DNA of 64,000 nt from Welwitschia mirabilis (lineage: Eukaryota > Gnetophyta > Gnetopsida > Welwitschiales), in the NCBI GenBank assembly GCA_051453625.1, contig JBOZIK010000001.1:109217054-109281053 (forward strand), given 5' to 3'. Below are positions 48,255 through 60,499 of this stretch, piece after piece. A model generated the notes under the pieces. It saw nothing but the letters and a program-made list of their open reading frames with translations. It did not search any database and was not told the DNA's origin. Made by a program: the position numbers and the translations under genes. Each line of letters starts with the position of its first letter. The first letter of the stretch is position 1.

Positions 48255-49315
48255 TGTGAAAGAATATATAGAAGCCTTCAAGGTTTCAATGATGCTAAGG
48301 CTAGGCATTGATTTCATAAAATCATGGAAATTAGAAGTTGTGCCAACTAGGATGTTTGATCTATTTTATAAGATATCCAACCCTATATGTGGTAAAATGT
48401 ATGGGTATATTTGAGGTTTATCATTGGAACATCTAACCTTGTACACGGGAAAATGTAAAGGGACATTCGAGCTCTGTCACTAGGACATCTAACCCTGTAT
48501 GCAAGAATTAAGTATGGAAACATCTAAGATTTCCATCAAGATGTTAGGCTTTTTACACAGTGAAAATCTACAGGGACATCTAAGTCATGAATAAGACATC
48601 TAAGATCCTTCTTAGTCTTAACAAGAATATTGCATTACAANNNNNNNNNNNNNNNNNNNNNNNNNNNNNNNNNNNNNNNNNNNNNNNNNNNNNNNNNNNN
48701 NNNNNNNNNNNNNNNNNNNNNNNNNNNNNNNNNNNNNNNNNNNNNNNNNNNNNNNNNNNNNNNNNNNNNNNNNNNNNNNNNNNNNNNNNNNNNNNNNNNN
48801 NNNNNNNNNNNNNNNNNNNNNNNNNNNNNNNNNNNNNNNNNNNNNNNNNNNNNNNNNNNNNNNNNNNNNNNNNNNNNNNNNNNNNNNNNNNNNNNNNNNC
48901 ACTAAGATATCAATTGTAATTAGAGATATTACTATCATTTGCTGATGTATTATGCTAAAGGCACTCACACCATTAGATATCTTGCTTTTTACTCTTTCTA
49001 ATGGCTCTTTTCTAGTGAGCCTGTGCATCCTATGAGAAGGGATTAATTACAACCCTTAAAGAAGGGTGTTGTATTGTGTCCAAGTTATTAGATGTTAATT
49101 AAGGAAACTAATAGGCTAGAAGAAAATTACTACCCCTTATGAGTAGAGTACGTAAAGATTACTAAATCACTATAAGCCTGGTGCATTTGTCATTTGATTT
49201 ATTTTGTACTACTTTATTTTTTTCCATTTATGTGCAAATCTAAATTTTATTATTAATATATAATATTTTTAAATTATCCAATTTTCCCCTTTTAAGATGT
49301 CTTTTCATCCTAGCA
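48255..49315 (+). repeat. R8 5' LTR (with gap)
   Basis: TGTGAAAGAATATATAGAAG to CATCCTAGCA. It contains four or five degenerate copies of a 50-70 base unit around ACATCTAACCCTGTA (48360-48600) and the 259-N gap. The unit also occurs at 56160-56400 in the 3' LTR. Confidence 0.8.
48641..48899. other. Assembly gap (259 N) in the R8 5' LTR
   Basis: The 3' LTR supplies the equivalent sequence at about 56440-56645, so the gap size is plausible. Confidence 0.95.
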
Positions 49316-49317
49316 AT

Positions 49318-49330
49318 TGGTATCAAATCC
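49318..49330 (+). promoter_or_regulatory. R8 primer-binding site, tRNA-Met
   Basis: TGGTATCAAATCC, two bases after the LTR, compared with TGGTATCAGAGC. Confidence 0.75.
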
Positions 49331-49379
49331 TACTTACTTTAGATTAGTGCATTTTTGTACTCTTTTTTAGGAAGATTCA

Positions 49380-50810
49380 TGGCATCCTCAAGTCACTCAG
49401 AAGGTTATGTAGTTTCCAAATCATCATCCTTTAATGGGAATAACTTTGCCAACTGGAAGTCTAAAATAAGCATCTTTTTTACATCCCTTCATCCAAGCAT
49501 CTAGTACATTATAGAGTTTAAACACTAACTTCCTACAAAGATTAATATAACTAGAGTAGTTACTCTAAAATCTAGAGGTGCATGGGATGAAGATGATAAG
49601 AGAATAGTTTAAAATAATGCCAAGGCAATAAATGCTATAATTTGTGCCTTGTTAACTAAGGAGTATAACAGGACTGTATAGTATACCAGTGTAAAAGAAA
49701 TATGGGACACTCTAAAATTGGAACATTATAAGAACATTGTGAATAATTCAAAGCTTCAACTTTTTGTCACCAAATTTGAGAATATTTGAATGAAATAATC
49801 AGAGACAGTGGTAAAGTTTACAAAAAGATCAGTAATATAGTTAACAACATGTGGGTCTTCGGTGAAAGGATTCCTAAGAATCAAGTGATAGTAAAGATTC
49901 TATGAAGCCTTACTCTAAAGTTTAAAATAAAAACAATAGCTATAGAAGAAAGCAAGGATATAAATAGGATGAAGGCAAAAGAACTGAAAGGATCCTTGAT
50001 GGCTTATGAAGATATTGTTCTTCTGGATGAGAAAACTCCAAAATGAAAAGGCATTACACTAAAAGCAAATAATGATTCAAATTATAATAGCTCAAATAAA
50101 GACAACTTTGATGAAGATCTTTATTTTCTTACCAGAAATTTTAAAGGTTTTATGTAAGAAGAAGGATTTAAAATTCTCCAAATTACTAATGAAAGATAAA
50201 ATAGATAAAGATACGAAATCATCTCAATCCATCTCAACCAATTCAATGTTATGAATGCAAGGGGTTTGATCATGTAACTACAAATTGTGCAAATAGCAAA
50301 AAGGACAAAATAGACAAAGGGAAGAAAGTGTTCAAAGCTACATGGAATGAATCAGAAAATGAACAAATGAACTTAAATGATAAGGATGGTAGAATGAATT
50401 TTAGACTTATTACTATAGCACACAAGGTAAGTAATATTTCTCCTTTTAGTTATTTAAATATTGATAATCCTTCTAGTTTTAAACACAATTTTTTTTGAAA
50501 ATGTTTCTTTTACTTACGATGCCCTAAATATTAATGAAATTTTAGACACCTTTGAAAAATTGTATTCATTTAGTATGAGCCTAAGAAAGAAAAATGCTTC
50601 TTTTAGAAAAATGATTGATGGTTTTAAATGTAAATTAAAATAGGCAAATGCAAAAATTAAGTCTTTAGCCATTCAACTTCAAGATGCTAAAGTGATTACA
50701 ACTCATTTAACTAAAGTCAATGATAATCTAAACATGCTATTAGGTTTAAGACACAATCCTTGTGATAAGTCAAGACTTAGTTATAACACAACTAGTTCTC
50801 TAGTCTTATA
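49380..50810 (+). pseudogene. R8 gag remnant with intact zinc knuckle
   Basis: Starts at ATG 49380 (MASSSHSEGYVVSKSSSFNG, then NNFANWKSKISIFF), the usual copia gag opening with a conserved FxGxNxxxWK. Later come AKAINAIICALLTKEYNRTV and EIWDTLKLEHY. The zinc knuckle CYECKGFDHVTTNC (50247-50288, CX2CX4HX4C) is intact. A helical Lys/Glu-rich region follows (INEILDTFEKLYSFSMSLRK and onward to 50760), as in Sirevirus gag. Stops replace glutamines and Trp at several points. Confidence 0.85.
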
Positions 50811-50989
50811 AAACTTTAAGCCTAGCACAAAATATGAAAGCTTCACTAAAGCTAGTCTTAAGTGTTGTTTTTCTAATAAATAAGGTCGCATTTAATTTGA
50901 TTTTCCCTATAATAAATCATTTTATTTTAACTTAAACTATGGATTTAGTTTTATCAAAAAATTTCCCCAACCTGGTTAACATTGTCAAG

Positions 50990-51420
50990 TCAAATCTCTA
51001 TGGATTATAAAGAAGTTATCCTATCTTTTTGTACATGCTACTTTTAAAGTACATGATTGAACTAGGTGATATTTGGATAGTGGATGCTCTAGGTACATGA
51101 TAATAGATAAAAACCTACTTTCATCTTTTTAAGAGTACAATAGTGGGGAAGTGATGTTTGATGATAATAGTAAAGGGTTCATCATTGAAAATGGTATTAT
51201 GAATTCTAATGATGATCATTCAAATATTCATGATATGTACCTAGTCAATAGTCTAAAACACAATCTTCTAAGTAATATCTCAAATATTTGATAGAGGCAA
51301 TATTGTATTATTCCATGAAGATAAGTCTATTATTTGTAATGCCATTACCAACAAATTTTTTCTCACAAGTATTAGATCTAGATACATGTATGTAATTGGA
51401 AAAGACAACATTGAATTAAT
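50990..51420 (+). pseudogene. R8 protease remnant
   Basis: YLDSGCSRYM near 51070-51099 includes the catalytic DSG (51076-51084) in the copia form (W-x-x-D-S-G-C-S-x-H-M); His became Tyr by a transition. Then SFxEYNSGEVMFDDNSKGFI and YLVNSLKHNLLS. The enzyme would process the polyprotein. Confidence 0.82.
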
Positions 51421-52360
51421 TAAAGATTGTTACTTTACCAAACATGATGATATCAACATCAAGCGTAGGAGACTAGATTAGATAAGCCTTAAGAATTTAT
51501 CTACGATCTCTTCAAAATAAACTATAAGAGGAGTTTCTAAACTTAACATATATCAAACAAAGATGTGTGAGTCATTTATTAAAGGAAAAATAACCAAAAC
51601 TCACTTTAAAAGCAAAACCCTCATAACTTTCATGAGACTTCTAGATCTAAATCATACAGATTTATTTGGACTAGTTCAAACTAGGAGTAATGGATGCAAA
51701 AGATACTTTTTAGTTATGATTAACAATTTCTCTCATTTTTGTTGGGTCTTTTTCTTAGTCAGCAAGGATAAAGCTTTTAATCCATTTGTTAAAGTTTGTA
51801 AAATAATTTAGAATGAAAAAGGGTATATTATTGAGATCATTCAATAAGATAGATGATAAGAATTTATTAATGAAAAATTTAAAAGTTACTATGGCTTAAA
51901 TGGCATATCTCATCAACTCTTAGCTCTAAGAACTCCTCAACAAAATGGAATAGTTGAAAGAAAGAATAGAGTTCTAACTAAAATGACAAAAACTATGTTA
52001 AATGATAAAGTGCTTTTTTTTAAACATTTTTAGGTAGAATAAATCAACATTTCTTGCTACATTAGTAATAGAGTCTTCCTAAGACCAAACACAAGTAACA
52101 TGTCTTATGTGTGTGTAATGGAAAAAAAACTAATGTAAGTTATTTCACGGTGTATATAAGAAAATGTTGAGTTCTAAAGGACAAAGAAGAAAATGGAAAA
52201 TTTGAGTCTAAAACTAATGAAGAAACATTTCTAAGATATTTCATGACATATGAAGCCTACAAGGTTGATAATAAAGCATCCTATAGAGTTGAAGAAATTG
52301 TTCATGCTAAGATAGATGATGACTATGACATCAAACCAACATCTAATGATAGTAAAGATA
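51421..52360 (+). pseudogene. R8 integrase remnant
   Basis: The N-terminal zinc finger is decayed, but MCESFIKGKITKTHF (51563) is readable. The core gives LDLNHTDLFGLVQTRSNG (first Asp intact), KRYFLVMINNFSHFCWVFFL and TPQQNGIVERKNRVL (catalytic Glu intact, about 51930-51975). The second Asp lies in a frameshifted stretch near 51850. The C-terminal part has CYISNRVFLRPNT-like text and FLRYFMTYEAYKVDNKAS. Confidence 0.85.
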
Positions 52361-52559
52361 CTATTCTTGTTTAACCATCATCCTTTAAAAGTAAATGATT
52401 ATTCCTTGAATAAAAAGGAGCAAGTTCAAAAACATTCTCTCCTATTCTTAAGAACCAAAAAAGATCATCCTCAAGAAAATTCCATTAGTAATCTTCATTA
52501 AGAAACAACAAGAAGAAGTAGAAATAATAGTTTTCTATGTTTTCTCTCTACCTTAGAAC

Positions 52560-53570
52560 CTAAAAACTTTTAAGAAGCTAAGAAAGATGAATTGTAAATG
52601 TTAATCATGCAACAAGAGTTAAATTAATTTAAATAAAATCATGTTTGGAATCTTGTGTTCATCTAAAGAGTAAACACATAATTGGAATTAAATGGGTTTT
52701 TAAGAATAAGAAGGATGAAGATCACAATGTTATTCAAAATAAAGCTAGATTAGTTACCTAAGGATATAGTCAGTAAGATGGAATAGACTATGGATAAACC
52801 TTTGTCCTAGTAGTAAGATATAAAGTAATTAGAGTGTTGCTAGTTTTTACTTTCTATCATAAAATAAAACTTTATTATATGGATGTTAAAAGTGCTTTCT
52901 TCAATGGTTACATGATAGAAGAAGTCTATATGGCTCAACTACTAGGATTTGTTGATTCAAAATATCCAAATCATGTGTATAAACTAAACAAGGCCTTATA
53001 TGATCTCAAACAAGCATTTCATGCATTGTGTAAGAGATTAACTGCTTTTTCAATTTTAAATGATTTTTCAAAAGGAAATGGTAATCCAACTTTATTCATC
53101 AAAAGACAAGAAAAAAATATGCTTATAGTTTAAATTTATACAAATGATATTGTGTTTATAGAAACCAAGGATAATCTTGTAATTAAATTTGGAAAACTCA
53201 TAAAAAATGAATTTAAAATGAATATCATGAATGAGTTAGAATTTTTTCTTACGTTATAAGTTAAATAACTAAAAGATGAAATATTTATAAGTTAAAACAA
53301 ATATATTCAAGAGATGTTAGAGAGATATGAGATGAACAATGTTAAAGATACTAAAATGCCACTCTCTACTAACATCAACCTAGGGAAATATGACACTAGT
53401 AATGATGTTGAACAGAAGCTTTATCAGGGAATTATTGATAGTCTCTTGTATGTCATAGTAAGGAGGCCCAATATAGCTCACAATTTTGGAGTTTGTGCTT
53501 GCTATCAGGTAGTTCAAAGGAATCTCATTTGTCTTATACAAAAAGAATTCTAAGATACCTAAAATCAACT
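52560..53570 (+). pseudogene. R8 reverse transcriptase remnant
   Basis: HIIGIKWVFKNKKDEDHNV, IQNKARLVT-stop-GYSQ, YYMDVKSAFFNGYMIEEVYM (catalytic Asp intact), YKLNKALYDLKQAFHALCKR, and IYTNDIVFIE at 53134-53163. In the last, the YVDD box is YTND: first catalytic Asp to Asn and Val to Thr. Then KYDTSNDVEQKLYQGIIDSL and YVIVRRPNIAH follow. Order and wording are standard Ty1/copia RT. Main breaks are single stops and one frameshift near 53570. Confidence 0.9.
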
Positions 53571-54085
53571 CAAATTTATGGTCTTTGCTATTCTTTTTGA
53601 CACCTCTATAGAATTGGCTGGGTATCGTGATACTAATTGGGCAAAATATGTCGATGATTACAAAAGTACAAGTGGATTATGATTTTATATGAGAGATTGT
53701 TTGTTATCTTGGCTTAGTAGAAAATAAAACTTACATATCCATCAACTGTAGAAGCCAAGTACATTACTATAGAAGCCTGTTGTGCTTAAATTTTGTGGAT
53801 AAAACAAATTCTCTTAGATTTTGGTATAAAATCAAGTTTAATAAAATTGTTTTATGATAATACAAGTGCAATAAACATCACAAAAAATCCATTCCAACAC
53901 TCAAGAATAGGACACGTTGACATCAGACATCATTTTATTAGAAAGTAAGTGCAAAATAAAATAATTGATCTAGAACATATATCAAACCATGATCAAATTA
54001 CTAACATAATAAATAAAATCTTATCTAAAGATTGATCTAATTTTCTTAGAAGAAATGTGGATATAGGACCTTATCCTTCTTCCTA
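53571..54085 (+). pseudogene. R8 RNase H remnant
   Basis: ELAGYRDTNWAKYVDDYKST near 53612-53671 is the copia RNase H block around its first catalytic residue (GYxDADWA); one Asp-Ala became Asp-Thr. It continues with LLSWLSRK, TVEAKYITIEACCA-like text and ILWIKQILLDFGIKSSLIK, and ends near KDxSNFLRRNVDIGPY. The enzyme removes RNA from the RNA:DNA hybrid. Confidence 0.85.
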
Positions 54086-54505
54086 ATAAATTAGTTGGTT
54101 ATGTTCTAGATGCACTTTCCTGAGAAAATTCATCATTAAAGTGACTTCATTTGCTATTTTGTAAACTTTATCATTTTTTAGGTGTCTTTTTAAATATGTA
54201 TTTATCCTATGTCTTAATGTATTGACTTAACATTGGGATGTATTAAGTTTGTAGAAACTTAGATGTTCCATCTTTTTTCTCATATGTCTGCCCTATTTCA
54301 TCTTATAAAAAATTTATGAGTTACAACGTAAACATTTGACTTTTAAACCCTGGACATCTGCTCGATAATGTAAATGCAATCTTAGTGGGACACTTACATT
54401 TTCCTCCTTTTAAAAGGATCAAACTTGTTTGTGTTTTCCTCATTGTTCTCATTCTCTCTCTTGTACCTATCTTCTCTTGTCTTTAGAGGTTGGATTTTGG
54501 TCATC

Positions 54506-55590
54506 ATGGTTAGAAGTAAAGTTGGCATGTCCAAGAAGGAAAAGGAGCCTAAATCAAATCTAAATGGTTACTATCTCTTGAATACTATAAAGCTTGATTT
54601 GTAGGCTACAAAAAGAGATCATTGGCATATAAAAAATAGATAGAATTCTATTCTTTCAGGAGAGAATTACCTATTATTGACAAATTTGTAGAACAATGTT
54701 GATAATATGCTCTAGACCTAAATAACTAAACATCTATAAGAATGGTACATTTATTTTATTATAATTCCCATTTTCATTTATCAAACTAGGCAATTACTAT
54801 AATATTATATGGTAGAAGCATTAATGTAAACCTAGAGTCAATATATTTAAGTACTAGTTATCCTAAAAAAGGTTTGTTTAGAGAGGTTACCTTATTAGAT
54901 ATTTGAAAGAAGTCATTTCAATTAAAGTTTTGATTATAAAAATGTGGGACCAATTTCCATTGGCATGAAAATCTTTCCATAAATAAATTAAAATCATTTT
55001 ATAGAGTACCTTTTCAGATATTTATTCATAACCTTGTGCTAAAGCTCAATCATAAAGATGAGGTTTCTCTAGTTTGTGCATATATTCTATTTTTTCTTGA
55101 CACAGATGTACATATAAATTTATGCAAATTTATTATATTTTATGTGGATTAGTTTATTCCACCTAACTATAGTAGTTTACCATTTAAAGTCTTGATTATA
55201 ACAATTTTAAAAAATCATGATTTTATAATTTAGAAAGATGAAGAAATGGTAAAGGCACCCAAGCCTCTTAAACTTTACTCATTGAAGAGAATGAACATTT
55301 TGTATGAAGGTATTGGTCCTTCCCCTCCTCTAAAGAGGAAATAAAGAATAGAGAAAGGTACCATCTCAGCATAGCTAAGTAATGAGGACTTGATGAAGGA
55401 ATTACTAGTTGTCAAAGAAATAGCTATTTAGGCTCAAAAGAATCTAGATAAACTTTGAAAAAAAGTGGATTAAATAGTTTTTGGTTTATCTACTTATGGA
55501 TAATAAATTTCTCCTAGTTCAGAGGAATAAGAGAAGGAACCAGTGACTTCTAAGCATGATGAATCATCTTCTTAGTCTTCTTGTCCTTTC
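54506..55590 (+). pseudogene. R8 third ORF, envelope-like type found in Sireviruses
   Basis: Lies after RNase H and before the 3' LTR. Starts at ATG 54506 with a basic MVRSKVGMSKKEKEPKSN. Decayed text in changing frames follows, including FIPPNYSSLPFKVLIITI near 55155. The last part reads KPLKLYSLKRMNILYEGIGP, then an acidic helical run (LSNEDLMKELLVVKEI) up to about 55590. Position and layout match the third, so-called envelope-like ORF of some plant Sireviruses. No membrane segment is clear and the function of that ORF is unproven. Confidence 0.5.
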
Positions 55591-56058
55591 CTTCACTAAT
55601 TTTTATACTTCTTTGTTTTTATTTCAAATTTTGTATTATACATTCCCTTATCAAACTAAGTTGTAATTACAAATCTAATGACTATAATATTTTCTGTTTC
55701 TTTCTTTTATTGATTGCATGCTATTTTATTGTTTATTTTTCAATAAGATAAAGGAGGAGTAAATATTAGATTGACAAATTATTTTATCTAATTTAATGAT
55801 GCATTTTTAAATTATTATATCTAGTCCAATTACAAATTCTGATCCTCAAATATGCTTTCCAATTTTAAAATATTTTGTGCTCTCAAAGTTACGATGTACA
55901 CTTTTAATTTTGATAGAATGATGCTATACTAAACTATCTGTAAAGACATTTCACGTGTTATTAGTTCCTATAGATCACAGATTAATCAAGAAGCATAGCT
56001 TTAGGAGGAGTAATCCACTATCTATTTTGTCAAATCTATGAATAATGTTTTCATCATT
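55591..56058. other. R8 3' untranslated stretch
   Basis: AT-rich, no frame recognised, between the third ORF and the polypurine tract. Confidence 0.5.
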
Positions 56059-56069
56059 AAAAAAAGGGA
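56059..56069 (+). promoter_or_regulatory. R8 polypurine tract
   Basis: AAAAAAAGGGA, an uninterrupted purine run directly before the 3' LTR. Confidence 0.7.
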
Positions 56070-57070
56070 TATTATAGAAGAATCTATGGAAGCATCCAAA
56101 GACTAGGCATTGGCTTCACCAAAATCATGTAAATTAAAAGTTGTATGAACTAGGAATCCAGCCTATTTTATGGGATATCCAACCCTGTACATGGTAAAAT
56201 GTATAAGGACATCTAATTTTTATCAATGCAACATCCAACCCTATATGTAGAAAAATGTATGGGGATATTTGAGCTCTATCACTGGGACATCTAACCCTGC
56301 ATGTGGGAATAAAGTATGGGGACATCCAAGACTTTCATTAGGATATCTAACTCTATATACAGCCCAAATCTATGAGGATGTTTGAGTTATAAATTAAGAT
56401 ATCTAGGATCCTTTTCAGTTTTGAAAAGAATTTGATATTACAATCAAAATGTCCACTTTAAAAGCATGGGGCATTCAGATCAGCAAACATTAAAGTGGAA
56501 TATGACCATTATAGTAATCAAATTAATGCCTTTTAAATTGCAAATGATAGGATTGTGTAATAAATGGTTAGAGCTATCTTATAACTATTAGAATATAAAA
56601 TACTATATCCTCATCTTGTAGCAATATTCATGTGTAATCTGTACCTTACCAAGATATCATTTATAATGGGAGATATTGCTCTCATTTATTAATGTACTAT
56701 GCTAAAGGCACTCACACTATCAAATATCTTTCTTTCTACTCTTTCTACTGGCTCTTTGGAGTAAACCTGTGTATCCTATTAGAAGGGATTGATTATAATC
56801 CTTGGAAAAGCATGTTTTATTATTTCCAAGTTATTAGATGTTGATTAAGGAAACTAAGAGGCCGGAAGCACATTGCTACCACCATGAGTAAAGTAGGCAA
56901 GAGTTGTCAAACCATTATAAATCTGGTGCATTTATCATTTGATTTATTTTATGCTACTTTATTTTATTTTTATTTATGTAGTATTTTTAAATTACCCTAT
57001 ATACATCCCTTACCATCCCCCCACCTTCCCCCTCCACCTTTGTCTTATAGGGTATTTTTTGATCCTTACA
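56070..57070 (+). repeat. R8 3' LTR
   Basis: Starts TATTATAGAAG (TG changed to TA) and ends GATCCTTACA, which aligns with CATCCTAGCA of the 5' LTR. Carries the same ACATCTAACCCTG-type internal repeats. CAATG follows (57071-57075), the right target duplication. Confidence 0.8.
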
Positions 57071-58127
57071 CAATGTAGAAATATAATATAAAACAAATGC
57101 TAATGTAACACTGATGAATTAGACATGAATGAAATATTTTTAAGTACTATATCTATTTGACTTCCAATCTACTATTACCAAGATAAACCCTTATAACCTT
57201 GATCAATTAGAAAATAATTGTCACTTAATCTTAACTGATGTAAGCTATAAGGAACATTGAAATAAAATATATATAAATACAACTACTATAGATAGGAAAA
57301 TGCAATATGAAATGAAATTCATGTTCTCAACTAATTATCTCAATCTATTATCACATAAGTTGTCCCCATAATTTATATCAACTATAAAGCTATCAAAGAA
57401 GTATAATCAACATAAACCATAAGGGAAATACATTTAGTAGAAATAAATCAACCTTTTATTAATCAAGATCAAACATCCACTTATAAAGGTAGTAGCACCT
57501 TAATGAAGGATACATAGTTCAACATCAAAAAAGACACCCCTCTATAGCTATGATGAACCTCTTATCCTTTGATATCCTATCATATGATTTTAGGTATAAA
57601 TAGATGGTTAAATGGGAGTGAGGATAAGTGTATTTATAGCTCTCCATGAAATACTCTAAAAATAAAACCCCAGTGACCCAAAGGAGTACCTAATCCTATT
57701 TAAAAAATAATAATTAATATTATTTTATTACATAAAATATATGTCATTCTGACTATCATCTAGATGACCATGAAAATGATATCCTATTACAATGGATGAC
57801 TCTTTAGCTTCTAGTCCCAGTCATGTTAGCATCCCTATTAGCTTCAAATGCACTATCATCTAGTTAATCTTGTCTAGATGACTATGTGGATGACATCCTC
57901 TTGAGATCTTCACCTAATGAAAATCAATCTTCTGGATCATTAGAAGTCTCCTTATGATGCTAAGTATTATAACCTATTTGAAATGCCTTTAACTGTATCA
58001 AGATTTGCATGTTTTTGTGATTATCCCATTGCCTCTTCATGCTATTTTATAACTCCATAAAAACATATTTAGATATACTTAAAAAGTACTCAAAATACCC
58101 CATCAAATAGATACAATTTGGAATCAT
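57071..58127 (-). repeat. R7 3' LTR, main part (right of R8)
   Basis: Minus-strand start TGTTATGTTATGATTCCAAA at 58127, then LTR sequence homologous to R4: GTCATC/CATGAC-like modules at 57745-57900 (one is the palindrome TCATCTAGATGA), the TATA box (57631-57640) and the region GTTGAACTATGTATCC. Continues at 48254 on the far side of R8. Confidence 0.8.
57631..57640 (-). promoter_or_regulatory. TATA box of the R7 LTR
   Basis: Minus-strand GCTATAAATA, aligned with the R4 LTR TATA boxes. Confidence 0.55.
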
Positions 58128-58138
58128 AACATAACACT
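58128..58138 (-). promoter_or_regulatory. R7 polypurine tract
   Basis: Minus-strand GCTAAGTGGAG directly before the LTR start; matches the R4 tract context (ACTAAGTAGGGGG). Confidence 0.6.
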
Positions 58139-60490
58139 CCACTTAGCATTTTTAATCCTTGACAAAGTAAGCAAACAACTAAAATTATAAGCCAAATTGA
58201 CTAAGATAAAGAGTAACTAGGGAAACATAAATTAATTTCATAAATCTTATCATGCTAGATTAAATATTAAAATGTGTTAAACTAATATATAACCTTTGCA
58301 AGATATGTAATAGAGCTATTATCTAATGTATCATCTAAACAATCATGGGGACGGCAAGCTTAAAAAATTAAAATAAAATGCAAGCACCTATGAATATGAT
58401 CATCAAAAAAATTAGAGTACTATAATTTATGTTATAAACCCATTTAAAACATTTGTCATATAGCCAAATAAAAATTAAATGTCATTTACAAAAATCATCA
58501 TAAGATATAACCATGATAATTTAGAAAAATAATAATGTATATAATTAAAACAATAATAAATTAAAATGATGCATAGAAATCAACTAGTAAGTTTTATGTA
58601 CAATTCACAAGTGGTAAATACATCAAAAATAATCATAACATTACTTTCCTCATGGTGCTATAGCGAAGTCTACATGGGAGCTTACAGGTGGAGGTAGAGA
58701 AGGAGGATGCTTCTTCTTAACTAGAAAGTGCACATTGAGAGCTACTAAAATGGTAAGGTAAAGGCCTACTAAATAATACCCATAATGCATATCAAAAAAA
58801 TAATATAAAATCATAACCAGACAAACACATCACATATATATATTGTGAAAGCTCAAAATAACATTCATAATTAAAATTTTTATTAAAAATATTTTAAAAA
58901 TATGCTCTACTCTTCATATATGAATCAATACATTCCCATTTCATTAATGTATGAAGAAAATGATTGGCAGATAATAAGCCTTTAGGAAAGATGGACTAAA
59001 AAGTGAAGTTCAAGCAAAGAAAGATAGTCAATAACAGTAATGTTAAACCTTAAAAAGTCATCATGAAGTTTGAAAGATAGGTAAAAGCTAAGAATTGTCA
59101 TCAAAAAATCATGATAAAGGATCTAAAATTGGAAATAAGTCAAGGTAAGAGAAAGGCATGTTAAGATAAGGCAATTACAATGCACCAAGTAGAAAGAAGC
59201 AATGCTAAGAAAAATCCTCGATGTTTCCTAACTCAAAAGAATTAAAGATAAGATAATGAATGTATTAAAACTCAAAAATATGCCAAAGGAACATATAAGA
59301 AAAATGACATCATGAACTAAAAGAATGTCTTATGTTAAAGCGTTAAAAGAACGTCAACCCCTATAGATAATAACTACAAGTGAAATAAGACAATAAGAAA
59401 ACTACTAAATGATGAAGTCCTCAGTATTATGATCAAAAAATAATGAAATAACTTTGTAAGACGAGGTAAAATAACTAAAGAAAACAAAAGGTAAAAATAA
59501 AAAACTAAGAGCATGAAGAAGATTATCTACCTATCCTAAATTCTAACCTTGAAAAATCCCTTAATAGAAATTATAAAATCACTTAATTGGTAATGCATGG
59601 CATTATGTAAAAACTTTATAAAGTACTACTTGATTAGGTAGTGGTTATGATGATGTCAAGTAGATCTAATGTTTTGAATCAGTGAATGATAAGATCAATA
59701 TCCATTTAGAGATGGACTCACCTAACTACATCCCAAAATACAGTGGTATTCTAAAAAGTGAAATGATCATGTGGAAGTACTACATGCATAATAAGTATAG
59801 GAAATAAGTAATGCCTCTGTTAACACTAGGACATCATTGATTCCATAGTCTCTACAAGATAAACATAAGTCATGATACATGTATGCTCAAAAACTAAAAA
59901 TACTTCTGACCTCATCAGGGATATCATTGATCCTATAGCATGCATAGTAAATTTGATTAATCAATTGATTACTATACTTTATAGTCTTAGAAACTAGCAA
60001 TATCTCTAATCTTACCAATACAATTACTAATACTATGGCTTATAATTAATAATTATTCCATGATAAAGGTAGTACAACCATTATCAAAGGAGTAAGGACC
60101 TATAAGCATGACTAACTAATTCATAGATACCAACACTATCAAAGATTCCTCTTTGAAAAATTTATTGTAGTGTAGTAGGAAATCATGGTTATTAATTTTT
60201 TTTAAAGTCCCACATAACCAAATATTCTTAATAATGGTGATGAATTATTGAGATGATAAATATAGGAGGACGTATCCACATAACTAAAGACTTATACCAT
60301 TAAGAGAAAATAAAAGAATTAAGATGTCTTCCTTTAAAATAAACTTTATATATATAAAACTATCTTAAGATTGAGTAAATCTAATTTTATTAATTTAAAA
60401 TACCCAATTAAAAGATTACTAGTCATGGTAACTTCATACAATGATACATAAGTTAAGTAAAAGATGATTAGATAATAACATAATGGTAAT
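58139..60490 (-). other. R7 3' region between integrase and LTR
   Basis: About 2.35 kb, AT-rich, no frame recognised. The first 100 bases next to the LTR are shared with R4. Two diverged copies of an ATCATTGAT-CC-ATAG unit lie near 59830-59945. Some Athila relatives carry an extra ORF here; I cannot read one. Confidence 0.45.
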
Positions 60491-60499
60491 TAAAGGAAT

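Larger units (their letters stand above)
48255..57070 (+). mobile_element. R8: Sirevirus-like Ty1/copia retrotransposon
   Basis: Complete structure: LTR (48255-49315), tRNA-Met primer site, gag, protease, integrase, RT, RNase H, a third ORF, polypurine tract and LTR (56070-57070). Integrase before RT marks Ty1/copia. The long gag with a coiled-coil region and the extra ORF after RNase H fit Sireviruses. Target duplication is TAATA on the left and CAATG on the right, two transitions apart. All frames have stops. Confidence 0.88.

Noticed and set aside
48587-49028. ORFs of 90-136 codons
   Set aside because: They consist mostly of N bases in the assembly gap.
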